From Umezawaea sp049997955 (GTDB taxonomy: Bacteria; Actinomycetota; Actinomycetes; Mycobacteriales; Pseudonocardiaceae): DNA of 64,000 nucleotides. Location: assembly GCA_049997955.1 (NCBI GenBank), contig JAEBDY010000008.1:186001-250000 (forward strand). The letters run 5' to 3'. Below, piece by piece: positions 32,972 to 41,013 of this stretch. The notes under the pieces are model-generated. The model did not search any database, was not told the DNA's origin, and saw only the letters and a program-made list of their open reading frames with translations. Each line of letters starts with the position of its first letter. Position 1 is the stretch's first letter. The position numbers were made by a program, and so were the translations under genes.

Positions 32972-35116
32972 CTATCCGAGCCCCAGCCTCCGCTGCTCCG
33001 CCGCCACCACCTGCTTCTCCACCGACACCGTCGAGTCCAGTGCACCCGAGTGGGCGTGCTTCGCGTCGCTCTCGCGGGCGTAGTGGTCGAACAGCAGCGT
33101 CTTGTGGTCGCGGATCTCCTGGACCTGAACGTCGACGCTGTCCTTGACCAGCAGCCGGTGCACGTGGACCTTGCGGACCTGGCCCATGCGGTGGCAGCGG
33201 GCGACGGCCTGGTCCTCGGTGCTGGGCTTCCACTGCGGCTCGGCGATGATCACGACCGAGGCGGCCTGGATGTTGAGGCCCACGCCGCCCGCCTCGATCT
33301 GCGCCGCGAGCACCGCGTGGCCCTCGTGGGCGGTGAAGTCGTCGACCAGCTGCTGGCGGCCCGCGGACGAGGTGCTGCCGGTGAGCGGGCCGAAGGCACC
33401 CGTGTGCTCCGCGACCGTGTCGAGCACGTCGAGGAAGTAGGAGAAGACGACGACCTTCCAGCCGTTGTCGCGGGACTCCTCGATGATCTCCAGCATCCGC
33501 TCCAGCTTCGCCGAGCCGTCCGGGGTGCCGGGTTCGTAGGCGGCGCGGCGCATGGCCATCAGGTTCCCGGCGCGCACGGCGTCGTGGTAGGCGGTCTGGT
33601 CAGCGCCGTCGAACTCGACCCAGTCCTCCACCTCCAGCAGCTCGGGCAGTTCGCCGAGCACGTCCTCCTGGTTGCGCCGCAGGTACACGGGCGCGACCAG
33701 GCGGCGGAACGCCTTGGCGCCGACGACGGCGTCGGTGCCGCCGCTGCGCGAGGCGATCCCCGGTTGCAGGTAGGAGACGAGCGTGCGGAACTCCTCGACG
33801 CGGTTCTCCATCGGGGTGCCGGTGAGGAGCACCGCGCGGTCGGCCCGCTGCACCACGGCGTTGACGGCCTTGGACCGCTGGGTGTCCGGGTTCTTCACGA
33901 AGTGCGCCTCGTCCACGACCACCAGCGCGGGCCGGAACCTCTTCGGCAGGGCCAGTTTCGGCAGCGTGCCGAACGTCGTGACCCCGACTCCGCCCTGCTT
34001 CAGCCACTCCCCCACCGCGCCGTCGCGTCCCGCGCCGTGCAGGCGGTGCGGCACGAGGTCGCTGTGCCGCGCGATCTCGTTGACCCAGTTGACGACCACG
34101 CTCGCCGGGCAGATCACCACGAAGCCGCGACCGCCCTTCGCGGCGAGGCTCGCCATGACGGCGATGGCCTCGATCGTCTTGCCCAGCCCCATCTCGTCAC
34201 CGATGATCACCCGCTTGCGGGCGAGCACGAACTTGGCGCCGAACGCCTGGTAGCCGCGCAGGGACACCTTGAGCCGACTCGTGTCCAACGTGACCGAGTC
34301 GACCTCGCGCTCGATGTCCGCGGGCACGAAACCCTTGGCGGCGCTGCGGTCCGCCACCGCCTCCGCGCCCGCCAGGTCGGCGAGCACGGTGTTGTACGCC
34401 GCGGCGTCGAGTTCGTAGTCGCGCCACAGGGCGCGGTGGTCGAGGTCGGGCACGTTCAGCTGGACGCCCACCGCGCGCAGCGCGGCGACGTCCCGGCTGC
34501 CGAGGAGTTCCTCCAGCCGGGCGAGCGAGTCGAGGGCCGCCTGCTTGTTCTTCCTGAAGGAGAAGAACATCCGCACACCGCTCGACGCGCGGGAGGCCGC
34601 CCGCACGTCGTCGTCGACGCGGGCGAGCACGTCGCCGATCGGCTCGCGCAGCGGTGCGACGAGCTGCGTGGCCCGGCGGAGCTTCGACAGGAGCTGGAGG
34701 AGTTCGGTCTGGGGCCGACCGGCGCGGTCGGGGTCCAAGCGCACCGTCGTGTCCCGCGTGAGCGCCTCGACGATCGCCCGCGCCGCCGCCAGCACCTGCC
34801 GGGCCGACTGCGGCCCCACGCCCGGCACGCCGTCGAGCCGGGCGAACGACGACGCGGCGACGTCGGCCACGGTGAGGAACCCGGCGGCCCTCAGCTTCCC
34901 GAGCCGCAGGCCCGCGGCGGCGTCGCGCAGCTTCTCCACCGGCATGGCCCGGACCTGGTCCGCGACCTGCGAATCCCGCACCGCCTCGTACTGCGCGACC
35001 GCGAGCGCGCGCAGCCGGTCGGGCTCCTCGCGCACCCCTTCGGCCTGGGTGCGGAACGCGGCGGCGGCGGCCAGCAGTTCCCTGGCAGGTTTGCCGATCT
35101 TCGACGAGTCGTTCAC
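32972..35116 (-). CDS. SNF2-family DNA-dependent ATPase with N-terminal HhH motif
   Basis: 714 aa. A helix-hairpin-helix (FARLDGVPGVGPQSARQVL) near residues 92-110 precedes a SNF2 helicase core: GDEMGLGKT (about 305-312), VICPASVVVNW, VDEAHFVKN, LTGTPMENR, and a C-terminal helicase domain with the QAARCHRMGQ-type motif seen here as EDQAVARCHRMGQ. It probably translocates on duplex DNA in repair or remodelling. TAAGGG at 35128-35123 lies 7 nt before the GTG start, indicating a leaderless mRNA. Confidence 0.9.
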   Translation of the reverse strand: MNDSSKIGKPARELLAAAAAFRTQAEGVREEPDRLRALAVAQYEAVRDSQVADQVRAMPVEKLRDAAAGLRLGKLRAAGFLTVADVAASSFARLDGVPGVGPQSARQVLAAARAIVEALTRDTTVRLDPDRAGRPQTELLQLLSKLRRATQLVAPLREPIGDVLARVDDDVRAASRASSGVRMFFSFRKNKQAALDSLARLEELLGSRDVAALRAVGVQLNVPDLDHRALWRDYELDAAAYNTVLADLAGAEAVADRSAAKGFVPADIEREVDSVTLDTSRLKVSLRGYQAFGAKFVLARKRVIIGDEMGLGKTIEAIAVMASLAAKGGRGFVVICPASVVVNWVNEIARHSDLVPHRLHGAGRDGAVGEWLKQGGVGVTTFGTLPKLALPKRFRPALVVVDEAHFVKNPDTQRSKAVNAVVQRADRAVLLTGTPMENRVEEFRTLVSYLQPGIASRSGGTDAVVGAKAFRRLVAPVYLRRNQEDVLGELPELLEVEDWVEFDGADQTAYHDAVRAGNLMAMRRAAYEPGTPDGSAKLERMLEIIEESRDNGWKVVVFSYFLDVLDTVAEHTGAFGPLTGSTSSAGRQQLVDDFTAHEGHAVLAAQIEAGGVGLNIQAASVVIIAEPQWKPSTEDQAVARCHRMGQVRKVHVHRLLVKDSVDVQVQEIRDHKTLLFDHYARESDAKHAHSGALDSTVSVEKQVVAAEQRRLGLG

Positions 35117-35187
35117 GCACGCCCCTTAGCGCCTTACGGACGGCTCCGGTGATGTCCGAGCAGTGTGCCACCGGCCCCGCCCCCGCT

Positions 35188-35904
35188 TCAGGGCGCGGTG
35201 CCGCCCGCGGTGTCGTAGCCGAACGCCAGCACGATCCGGCGGTTGGCGACCAGCCGGGTGCGGTGCACCTCGGGGTCCACGACCAGGGCGGGCCGCCGGT
35301 CCAGCCTGCTGTAGGACTTGGCGAGCAGCCAGTGCGCGGCCGCGGGGTTGATCTCCTCCAGCGCGCCCTGCCCGGCCATCCGGTCCCTGGCGACGGCGAC
35401 GTCCCTGGTGACGAAGGCGTTGCGGATCACGCCTCCCGCGACCTCGTCGATGAGGAACACCATGGCGTGCTCGTCGTCGCCGTGCGCGTAGGTGCACAGC
35501 AGCGCCAGGTAGCCCGCGTCCAGCGACCGGTCGCAGATCCACGCGCCGCGCACGCTGAGCGAGTCGACGACCGGTGGCGCGAACGCGACCGCCCACTCCC
35601 CCGGCCTGCCGGTCAGCAGCACGGCCATGGCCCTCAGCAGCGCGAGGTTGCGCCTGCTGGGCAGCGCCACCGCGTGGTCGATCAGCTCGACCCAGAACTT
35701 CTCGTCGGCGACGCCGGGCGGCACGGCGGAGCTGAGCGTCAGCTCGACCTCCAGCGGATCGGTCGTCTGCGGCAGGTCGCGGCACGACCGGACCACGGCC
35801 CGCTGCGGTGCCCCCAGGTCCGTCCCCTGTGGACCGCGCAGGGACCGGACCACCACGATCGGGCGGTGGAGTGGCTGCTTGCGGCCCTGTGTCCGACGAC
35901 TCAC
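35188..35904 (-). CDS. Unknown protein, paralog of the gene at 39016
   Basis: 238 aa, soluble. A basic Ser/Arg-rich N terminus is followed by TTDPLEVELTLSSAVPPGV, ALPSRRNLALLRAMAVLL, LLCTYAHGDDEHAMVFLIDE and GGVIRNAFVTRDV. Each of these has a counterpart in the 230-aa protein at 39016, so the two are paralogs. The GTG at 35904 was chosen by alignment with the paralog's MSRKT start. No catalytic motif or known domain is recognised. The pair brackets the DUF2786 and ABC genes. Confidence 0.8.
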   Translation of the reverse strand: MSRRTQGRKQPLHRPIVVVRSLRGPQGTDLGAPQRAVVRSCRDLPQTTDPLEVELTLSSAVPPGVADEKFWVELIDHAVALPSRRNLALLRAMAVLLTGRPGEWAVAFAPPVVDSLSVRGAWICDRSLDAGYLALLCTYAHGDDEHAMVFLIDEVAGGVIRNAFVTRDVAVARDRMAGQGALEEINPAAAHWLLAKSYSRLDRRPALVVDPEVHRTRLVANRRIVLAFGYDTAGGTAP

Positions 35905-35976
35905 CAGCGGAGGCTGGCACGGCGGAGGACGCACCTGCCGCAGCCACACCAGAGCGACGGGGGAGAATCACCCATC

Positions 35977-37146
35977 GTGGACACCGTGGGCAAGGCACTG
36001 TGGGAAGCAGCGGCGAACCCGCGCCTCCGGATCCCGAAGCTCGACGCCGTGACGTCGGCCGACCTGGACCGGGCGGTGACGGACGTGCTGCACCGCGAAC
36101 TGGACAGCCTGTGGAACGCCGGGTGGCTCCCGTACGACCTCGTGCAGGTCATCGGGCGGCACGAGGACGAGCGGGCGGTCTCGATGCTGGTCGACGCGAT
36201 CGCGTCGGAGGTCGAGCGGTACCCAGAGGCGACGATCCACCCGCGCTGGCGCGACCAGCTCGGGGAGATCGAGGCGACGGTCTGGTGGGACCGCGCGGAG
36301 CCGCACGTGGACGAGTGGGCGCGCAAGCACATCGAGCTGCGGCAGGACGCCGTCGAGGTCGTCGTGGCGCTGCTCTCGCGGCTGCTGCTCCTGCCGAGGC
36401 TCCAGAACATCCTGCCGCGCCCCGGCTCGGCGGCGATCGAGGTCACCCACGTCGGCGTCAGCGCCAAGGTGCTGAACCGGGTGCGCGGACTGCTCGCCAA
36501 GGCCGAGTCGTCGCAGTTCCCCGAGGAGGCCGAGGCGCTGTCCGCCAAGGCGCAGGAGCTGATGAACCGGCACGCGTTCGAACGCGCGGCGGTCGACGCG
36601 GACGCGCACGTGCCGCAGACCGCCACGTCGCGGCGGATGTGGCTGGACAAGAGCTACTTCGACGGCAAGGCGCAGCTCGTGCACGTGGTGGCGAAGGCGA
36701 ACCGGTCGCGGGCGGTGGTGTACGGCAACATCGGCTTCGTCGCGCTGGTGGGCGACGAGATGGACCTGGAGATCGTCGAGCTGCTGTCGACCTCGCTGCT
36801 GGTGCAGGCGACCAGGGCGATGGTGTCGGCGGGCTCGGGCGCGACCAAGGGCGCCGAGGCGCGCAGCCGCGGCTACCGGAAGTCGTTCCTCTTCTCCTAC
36901 GCGCACCGCATCGGCGAACGGCTGGAGGCCGCCACCGAGGTGCACGCCTCCGACGACCGGTTGCTGCCCGTGCTGTCGGAGCGCAAGCAGGCCGTGGACG
37001 TGCTCTTCGAGACCCTGTTCACCAAGACGAAGGCGAAATCCGTGACGGTGCGCAGCGAAGCGGGCTGGGACGCGGGCCGCACTGCGGCCAACTCGGCGAA
37101 CCTGACCGTGAACCGGGCCGCGCTCGGGGGCGGCCCGGCAACCTGA
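35977..37146 (+). CDS. DUF2786-containing protein
   Basis: 389 aa. The DUF2786 core, VLNRVRGLLAKAESSQFPEE, then AEALSAKAQELMNRHAF, lies near residues 165-205, followed by the DUF7168-type C-terminal region (VTVRSEAGWDAGRTAA). The function of DUF2786 is unknown; it is often near nucleic-acid-related genes. The GTG at 35977 follows GGGGGAG. It ends 4 nt before the ABC exporter gene, so the two are co-transcribed. Confidence 0.85.
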   Translation: MDTVGKALWEAAANPRLRIPKLDAVTSADLDRAVTDVLHRELDSLWNAGWLPYDLVQVIGRHEDERAVSMLVDAIASEVERYPEATIHPRWRDQLGEIEATVWWDRAEPHVDEWARKHIELRQDAVEVVVALLSRLLLLPRLQNILPRPGSAAIEVTHVGVSAKVLNRVRGLLAKAESSQFPEEAEALSAKAQELMNRHAFERAAVDADAHVPQTATSRRMWLDKSYFDGKAQLVHVVAKANRSRAVVYGNIGFVALVGDEMDLEIVELLSTSLLVQATRAMVSAGSGATKGAEARSRGYRKSFLFSYAHRIGERLEAATEVHASDDRLLPVLSERKQAVDVLFETLFTKTKAKSVTVRSEAGWDAGRTAANSANLTVNRAALGGGPAT

Positions 37147-37150
37147 CCGG

Positions 37151-39028
37151 GTGGCCGAAACCCTCATCGGAGTAGAAGACCTCGAACCGCCGCGCTGGGC
37201 GTCCGTGGACGAGCAGGTGGCCGCCGCGGGCACGTGGCGAACGCTGGCCGCGGTGCCCGCCGCGACCTGGCTGGTGGTCCGGCTCGCGTGGCGCACCTCG
37301 CCGCGGCTGACGGCGCTGGCCGGGGTGGTCCAGGTGCTGACCGGGTGCGTGACCGCGTTCGGTCTGCTCGCGACGGCGAGCGTGTTCACCCAGCTGCTCC
37401 AGGAGGGCCCCACGCCGCAGCGCCTGGTGGCGGCGCTGCCGTCGATCGGGCTGCTGGTCGGGTCGTTCGCGCTGCGCGGCCTGCTGGACAGCGCGGCGGG
37501 AGCGGTGCAGGGAGCGCTGACACCGCGGGTGCGGCACGCGGCGCAGGACAGGCTGAACGCGGCGGTCATCGACGTGGACCTGGCGGCGTTCGACGACCCC
37601 GACTTCCGCGAACTGGTGCGGCAGGGCGGGCGGCACGCGATGAACTCGATCGAGGTCGCCAACCGGGAGGTCGCGAGCCTCGTGTCGGCGCTGATCTCGC
37701 TGGTCGCCGCCATGATCACGGCGGGCGTGCTGAACCCGTGGCTCACGCCGGTGCTGCTGCTGGCGGCCATCGCGGACGGCTGGGCGGCGATGCGGGTGGC
37801 GAAGCTCCGCTACCGCAACTTCCTCCAGATGGTCACCCGGCACCTGCGGCTGTTCGTGGTCGAGAACCTGATGGTGGCGAGGGACGTGGCCGTCGAGCGG
37901 TTCGCGCTGACGCTCCAGGAGCCGCTGATGGCCGAGCACCGGAGGATCGCGGACGGCGTGACGGCGGAGGAGGTGCGCATGGAGTCGCGCATGACGCTCG
38001 TCCGGCTCGTCGGCCGCACGCTCGCGGGCGTCGGCACCGGGATCGCCTACCTGGTGCTGGGGTTCCTGCTCTACACGGCCGCGATGCCGTTGGCGCTCGC
38101 GGGTGCGGCGGTGGTGGCGATGCGCACCGCGTCGACCTCGCTGTCCGTCACGATGTTCGCGGTGAACCAACTCTACGAGCACTCGTTCTACATCGACTTC
38201 TACCGACGGCTGCTCACCACCGCGCACGCCCGCCACCACGTGTCGACCGGCGTCACCGCGCCCGCCGATCCGACCGTGATCCGGCTGGAGAACGTGACGT
38301 TCACCTACCCGGACGCCGCCCGGCCCGCGCTGGGCGGGATCGACCTGGAGATCAACCGCGGCGAGGTCATCGCGCTCGTGGGGCAGAACGGGTCCGGCAA
38401 GACCACGCTGGGCAAGCTCATCACCGGGCTGTACACGCCCGACGAGGGCCGGGTGCTGTGGGACGACGTGGACATCGCCGCCGCGGACCGCCGGTCCGTG
38501 CACACGCGGATCTCGGTGATCTCGCAGGAGCCCGCGCGCTGGCCCATGACCGCGGGCCACAACATCCGGGTCGGCAGGCTCGACCGCCAGGACCCCACGG
38601 GCGAGGCGTGGGCGGAGGCCGTGGACCAATCGGGTGCCCGGTCCGTGCTGGAGACGTTCCCGCGCGGGGAGAGAACGGTGCTGTCCAAGGAGTTCAAGGA
38701 CGGCCACGAGCCGTCGGGCGGCCAGTGGCAGCGGATCAGCGTGGCCCGCGGCATCTACCGCGACGCCGCCATCCTCGTCGCCGACGAACCCACGGCCGCC
38801 CTGGACGCCAAGGCCGAGGCGACCGTGTTCGCCGGTCTCCAGCACGCCACCCGGTCCAGGACGACGATCCTGGTCACCCACCGACTGGCCAACATCCGCC
38901 ACGTGGACCGGATCGTCGTGCTGGACGACGGCCGCATCGTCGCGCACGGCACCCACGACGAGTTGATGGCGGCCGACGGCCTCTACCGCGAGCTGTACGA
39001 CATCCAGGCCCGCGCCTACGAGCGCTGA
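37151..39028 (+). CDS. ABC exporter, fused membrane and ATPase domains
   Basis: 625 aa. Residues 40-340 contain about six membrane helices; residues 375-620 form the ATPase with Walker A GQNGSGKTT, Q-loop SQEP, the signature PSGGQWQRISVARG and Walker B ILVADEPTAALD, then H-loop VTHRL. The signature begins PSGGQ instead of LSGGQ. The half-transporter should act as a dimer and export a peptide or lipid. It starts 4 nt after the DUF2786 gene. No precursor peptide gene is obvious nearby. Confidence 0.9.
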   Translation: MAETLIGVEDLEPPRWASVDEQVAAAGTWRTLAAVPAATWLVVRLAWRTSPRLTALAGVVQVLTGCVTAFGLLATASVFTQLLQEGPTPQRLVAALPSIGLLVGSFALRGLLDSAAGAVQGALTPRVRHAAQDRLNAAVIDVDLAAFDDPDFRELVRQGGRHAMNSIEVANREVASLVSALISLVAAMITAGVLNPWLTPVLLLAAIADGWAAMRVAKLRYRNFLQMVTRHLRLFVVENLMVARDVAVERFALTLQEPLMAEHRRIADGVTAEEVRMESRMTLVRLVGRTLAGVGTGIAYLVLGFLLYTAAMPLALAGAAVVAMRTASTSLSVTMFAVNQLYEHSFYIDFYRRLLTTAHARHHVSTGVTAPADPTVIRLENVTFTYPDAARPALGGIDLEINRGEVIALVGQNGSGKTTLGKLITGLYTPDEGRVLWDDVDIAAADRRSVHTRISVISQEPARWPMTAGHNIRVGRLDRQDPTGEAWAEAVDQSGARSVLETFPRGERTVLSKEFKDGHEPSGGQWQRISVARGIYRDAAILVADEPTAALDAKAEATVFAGLQHATRSRTTILVTHRLANIRHVDRIVVLDDGRIVAHGTHDELMAADGLYRELYDIQARAYER

Positions 39029-39708
39029 GCCAGCGAGATCCGCCGCGACACCAGCAGCCGCACCACGTACACGTCCGGATCGATCCCCAACCCCGGCCCG
39101 CCGTCGACCTTCCCGTAGGCCTCCGCCAACCGCCGGTGCGCCTCGTCCGCCGCGATCCCCTCGACGGCCCCGTGGTCCCCGAGCATCGTCCGCGCGGTCT
39201 CGACGTCCTTGGTGATGAACGCGTTCTTCACCACCCCACCCAGGTTCTCGTCCACCAGGTAGAGCCCCGCGTGCGCCTCGTCGCCGTAGGAGTAGGTGCA
39301 CAGCAGCGTCTCGTGCCCCTCCTCCGCCCGCTGGTCGACCACCCAGCACTCCCCGACGGCCAACCCGTCCAGCGCGTCCCGCCACCCCGGCTCTGCCAGG
39401 CCGACGAGCTTGTCCGCCTCCACCTCGGCGTCCGACTCGGGCACCAGCACCGCCACCGCCCGCAACAGCGCCAGGCTCCGCCGACTGGGCACCGCCACCG
39501 CGTTCGCGATCACACCCGGCCACACGTCCTCGTCCACCGCGGGCGCCACCGCCGCGCTCAACGCCACCTCGACGTCCAGCGGGTCCGTGAACTGCGGCAA
39601 CTGGCGGGCGGCGTCGACGACGGCCCGCTGCGCGGGCGTCAGCGGAGGCAGCGCGCCGCGGTGGGACTTCACGGGGATCGGCTTGCGGATCGGCGTCTTG
39701 CGGCTCAT
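39016..39708 (-). CDS. Unknown protein, paralog of the gene at 35188
   Basis: 230 aa, soluble, starting MSRKTPIRKPIPVK. Conserved blocks shared with its paralog are FTDPLDVEVALSAAVAPAV, AVPSRRSLALLRAVAVLV, LLCTYSYGDEAHAGLYLVDE and GGVVKNAFITKDVETAR. Its last 13 nt overlap the 3' end of the convergent ABC exporter gene. No known domain. The duplicated pair around the DUF2786/ABC operon suggests a common system, but the role is unknown. Confidence 0.8.
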   Translation of the reverse strand: MSRKTPIRKPIPVKSHRGALPPLTPAQRAVVDAARQLPQFTDPLDVEVALSAAVAPAVDEDVWPGVIANAVAVPSRRSLALLRAVAVLVPESDAEVEADKLVGLAEPGWRDALDGLAVGECWVVDQRAEEGHETLLCTYSYGDEAHAGLYLVDENLGGVVKNAFITKDVETARTMLGDHGAVEGIAADEAHRRLAEAYGKVDGGPGLGIDPDVYVVRLLVSRRISLAQRS

Positions 39709-39773
39709 CCCGCTCACGCTGCCATCCTCGGCGTCGGGCGTTCGCACCGGCCCTGATCTCGGACGATCGGAAC

Positions 39774-39795
39774 TGTCGGTGCCCGGTCGTACTCT
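39774..39795 (+). promoter_or_regulatory. PafBC/RecA-NDp-like promoter of the 244-aa gene
   Basis: TGTCGGTG (39774-39781), 8 nt, TACTCT (39790-39795) is an exact fit to TGTCRGTG-N8-TANNNT. The start codon is 8 nt after the -10 box. Confidence 0.7.
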
Positions 39796-39802
39796 CGCCG
39801 TC

Positions 39803-40537
39803 ATGGACGAACGCAGCACGACGGCGGCCGAGGTCCGGCGGCTGTTCAACGTGACCGAGGCGTCGAGGGACCGCTTCAACAACTGGCACAGCACCAGGCA
39901 GCGGGTGGCCGAGCACGCGTTGGGCCGCACGGCCGTGGTCGTCAACGCGCTCACCTCGGCCGAGGCGGAGGAGGTGTTCCAGCGGGATTCGCTCGCGGCC
40001 GCGTTGAGCGCGCGGGGGCAGCCGGTGCTGGAGATCGACGACTGGCGGCCGGAGTTCGCGCTGCCGCACGTGTTCCACCACGCCGTGGAGACGCTGGGGC
40101 GATTACCCGGCTGGGCGGAGTTCCGCGCGTTCTGCCAGGGCGACGAGGAGGCCGTGGCGATGGTGTGGGGGCCTGCCGCCGACCTGGTCGACCGCGTGAC
40201 GGGCCGTGGCGTCGAGGGGTCCGTCGCGCGGGCCGCGATGCGGCGGCGGGTCGGCCGGGAGTACGCGGTGTTCGTCCGGTCCCTGTACGTGGCCGCGGCG
40301 CTGCGGGAGCGCGGCCTGGACGTGCTGGCGCACCCGTTGGCGGAGACGGTGTTCGGCGTGGACGCGTGGGCGGGCCGGGTGGTGTTCGTGCTGCGCGACG
40401 GGCCGCAACGGGCGGAGGAGCTGCTGTTCCAGGCGATGCCCCCGTTCTTCTTCGAACCCGTGCCGGGCTTGGGGAGGGGGTTGCCGTCGGGTGGTGAACT
40501 CCACGCCGTGGTGCGGCGGCTGACGCCTGCGCCATGA
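39803..40537 (+). CDS. Unknown 244-aa protein upstream of vsr
   Basis: A soluble protein starting MDERSTTAAEVRRLFNVT with no recognised domain. It has a Trp/Phe-rich middle (FRAFCQGDEEAVAMVWG), an Arg-rich helix (RAAMRRRVGREYAVFVRSLY) and a C-terminal region HPLAETVFGVDAWAG. Its PafBC-like leaderless promoter and its place directly before vsr and the methyltransferase suggest DNA repair or restriction. A nuclease role is only a hypothesis; no PD-(D/E)XK or HNH motif is clear. Confidence 0.75.
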   Translation: MDERSTTAAEVRRLFNVTEASRDRFNNWHSTRQRVAEHALGRTAVVVNALTSAEAEEVFQRDSLAAALSARGQPVLEIDDWRPEFALPHVFHHAVETLGRLPGWAEFRAFCQGDEEAVAMVWGPAADLVDRVTGRGVEGSVARAAMRRRVGREYAVFVRSLYVAAALRERGLDVLAHPLAETVFGVDAWAGRVVFVLRDGPQRAEELLFQAMPPFFFEPVPGLGRGLPSGGELHAVVRRLTPAP

Positions 40538-40544
40538 TGTGCCG

Positions 40545-40958
40545 ATGGAGCGGCTGGCCACCACGGAGGCGACACGCGCGCGGATGAGCGGACAACAGTC
40601 CCGGGACACCGGGATCGAGGTGGCGCTGCGCCGCGAACTGCACCGGCTCGGGCTGCGGTACCGGGTGCACCGCAGGCCGTTGCGCGCGGTGCGCCGGGAG
40701 GCCGACGTGGTGTTCGGCCCCGCGAAGGTCGCCGTGTTCGTCGACGGCTGCTTCTGGCACGCGTGCCCGGAGCACGCCACCTGGCCCAAGCGCAACGGCG
40801 AGTTTTGGCGCGCCAAGATCGAGGCGAACCGGGCGCGGGACGCGAACACCGACGTGGTGCTGGCCGAGGCCGGGTGGCTGTCGGTCCGGGTGTGGGAGCA
40901 CGAGCGGCCCGAGATCGCGGCGGTGCGGGTGCACGAGGCCGTCATCAGCCGCCGTTAG
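40545..40958 (+). CDS. vsr: Very-short-patch mismatch repair endonuclease
   Basis: 137 aa. RMSGQQSRDTGIEVALRREL, YRVHRRPLRAVRREADVVF and VFVDGCFWHACPEH are the Vsr hallmarks, including the catalytic Asp region and the zinc-binding Cys/His. Vsr nicks 5' of T in T:G mismatches that arise from deamination of 5-methylcytosine, consistent with the methyltransferase 42 nt downstream. Start ATG 40545; CATGAT at 40533-40538 would make it leaderless. GTG 40539 is an alternative. Confidence 0.92.
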   Translation: MERLATTEATRARMSGQQSRDTGIEVALRRELHRLGLRYRVHRRPLRAVRREADVVFGPAKVAVFVDGCFWHACPEHATWPKRNGEFWRAKIEANRARDANTDVVLAEAGWLSVRVWEHERPEIAAVRVHEAVISRR

Positions 40959-41013
40959 GTCGGCCCGGTGACCGAGCAGGCCGCCATTAGGCTGGCCCGG
41001 TGACCGAGCAGCC
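40950..41013 (+). repeat. Tandem 32-nt duplication carrying two leaderless starts
   Basis: Copies at 40950-40981 and 40982-41013 differ at a few positions. Each holds a TTAGG box and the start GTG-ACC-GAG-CAG. In the second copy TAGGCT (40988-40993) lies exactly 7 nt before the methyltransferase GTG at 41000. The vsr stop TAG is inside the first copy. Confidence 0.8.
40968..41003 (+). CDS. Leader minicistron (11 codons) before the methyltransferase
   Basis: GTG 40968 in the first duplicated copy reads VTEQAAIRLAR and stops at TGA 41001-41003, which overlaps the methyltransferase GTG in a GTGA. It begins with the same four residues as the methyltransferase. It may be a product of duplication that now couples or tunes translation of the methyltransferase. 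Confidence 0.45.
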   Translation: MTEQAAIRLAR

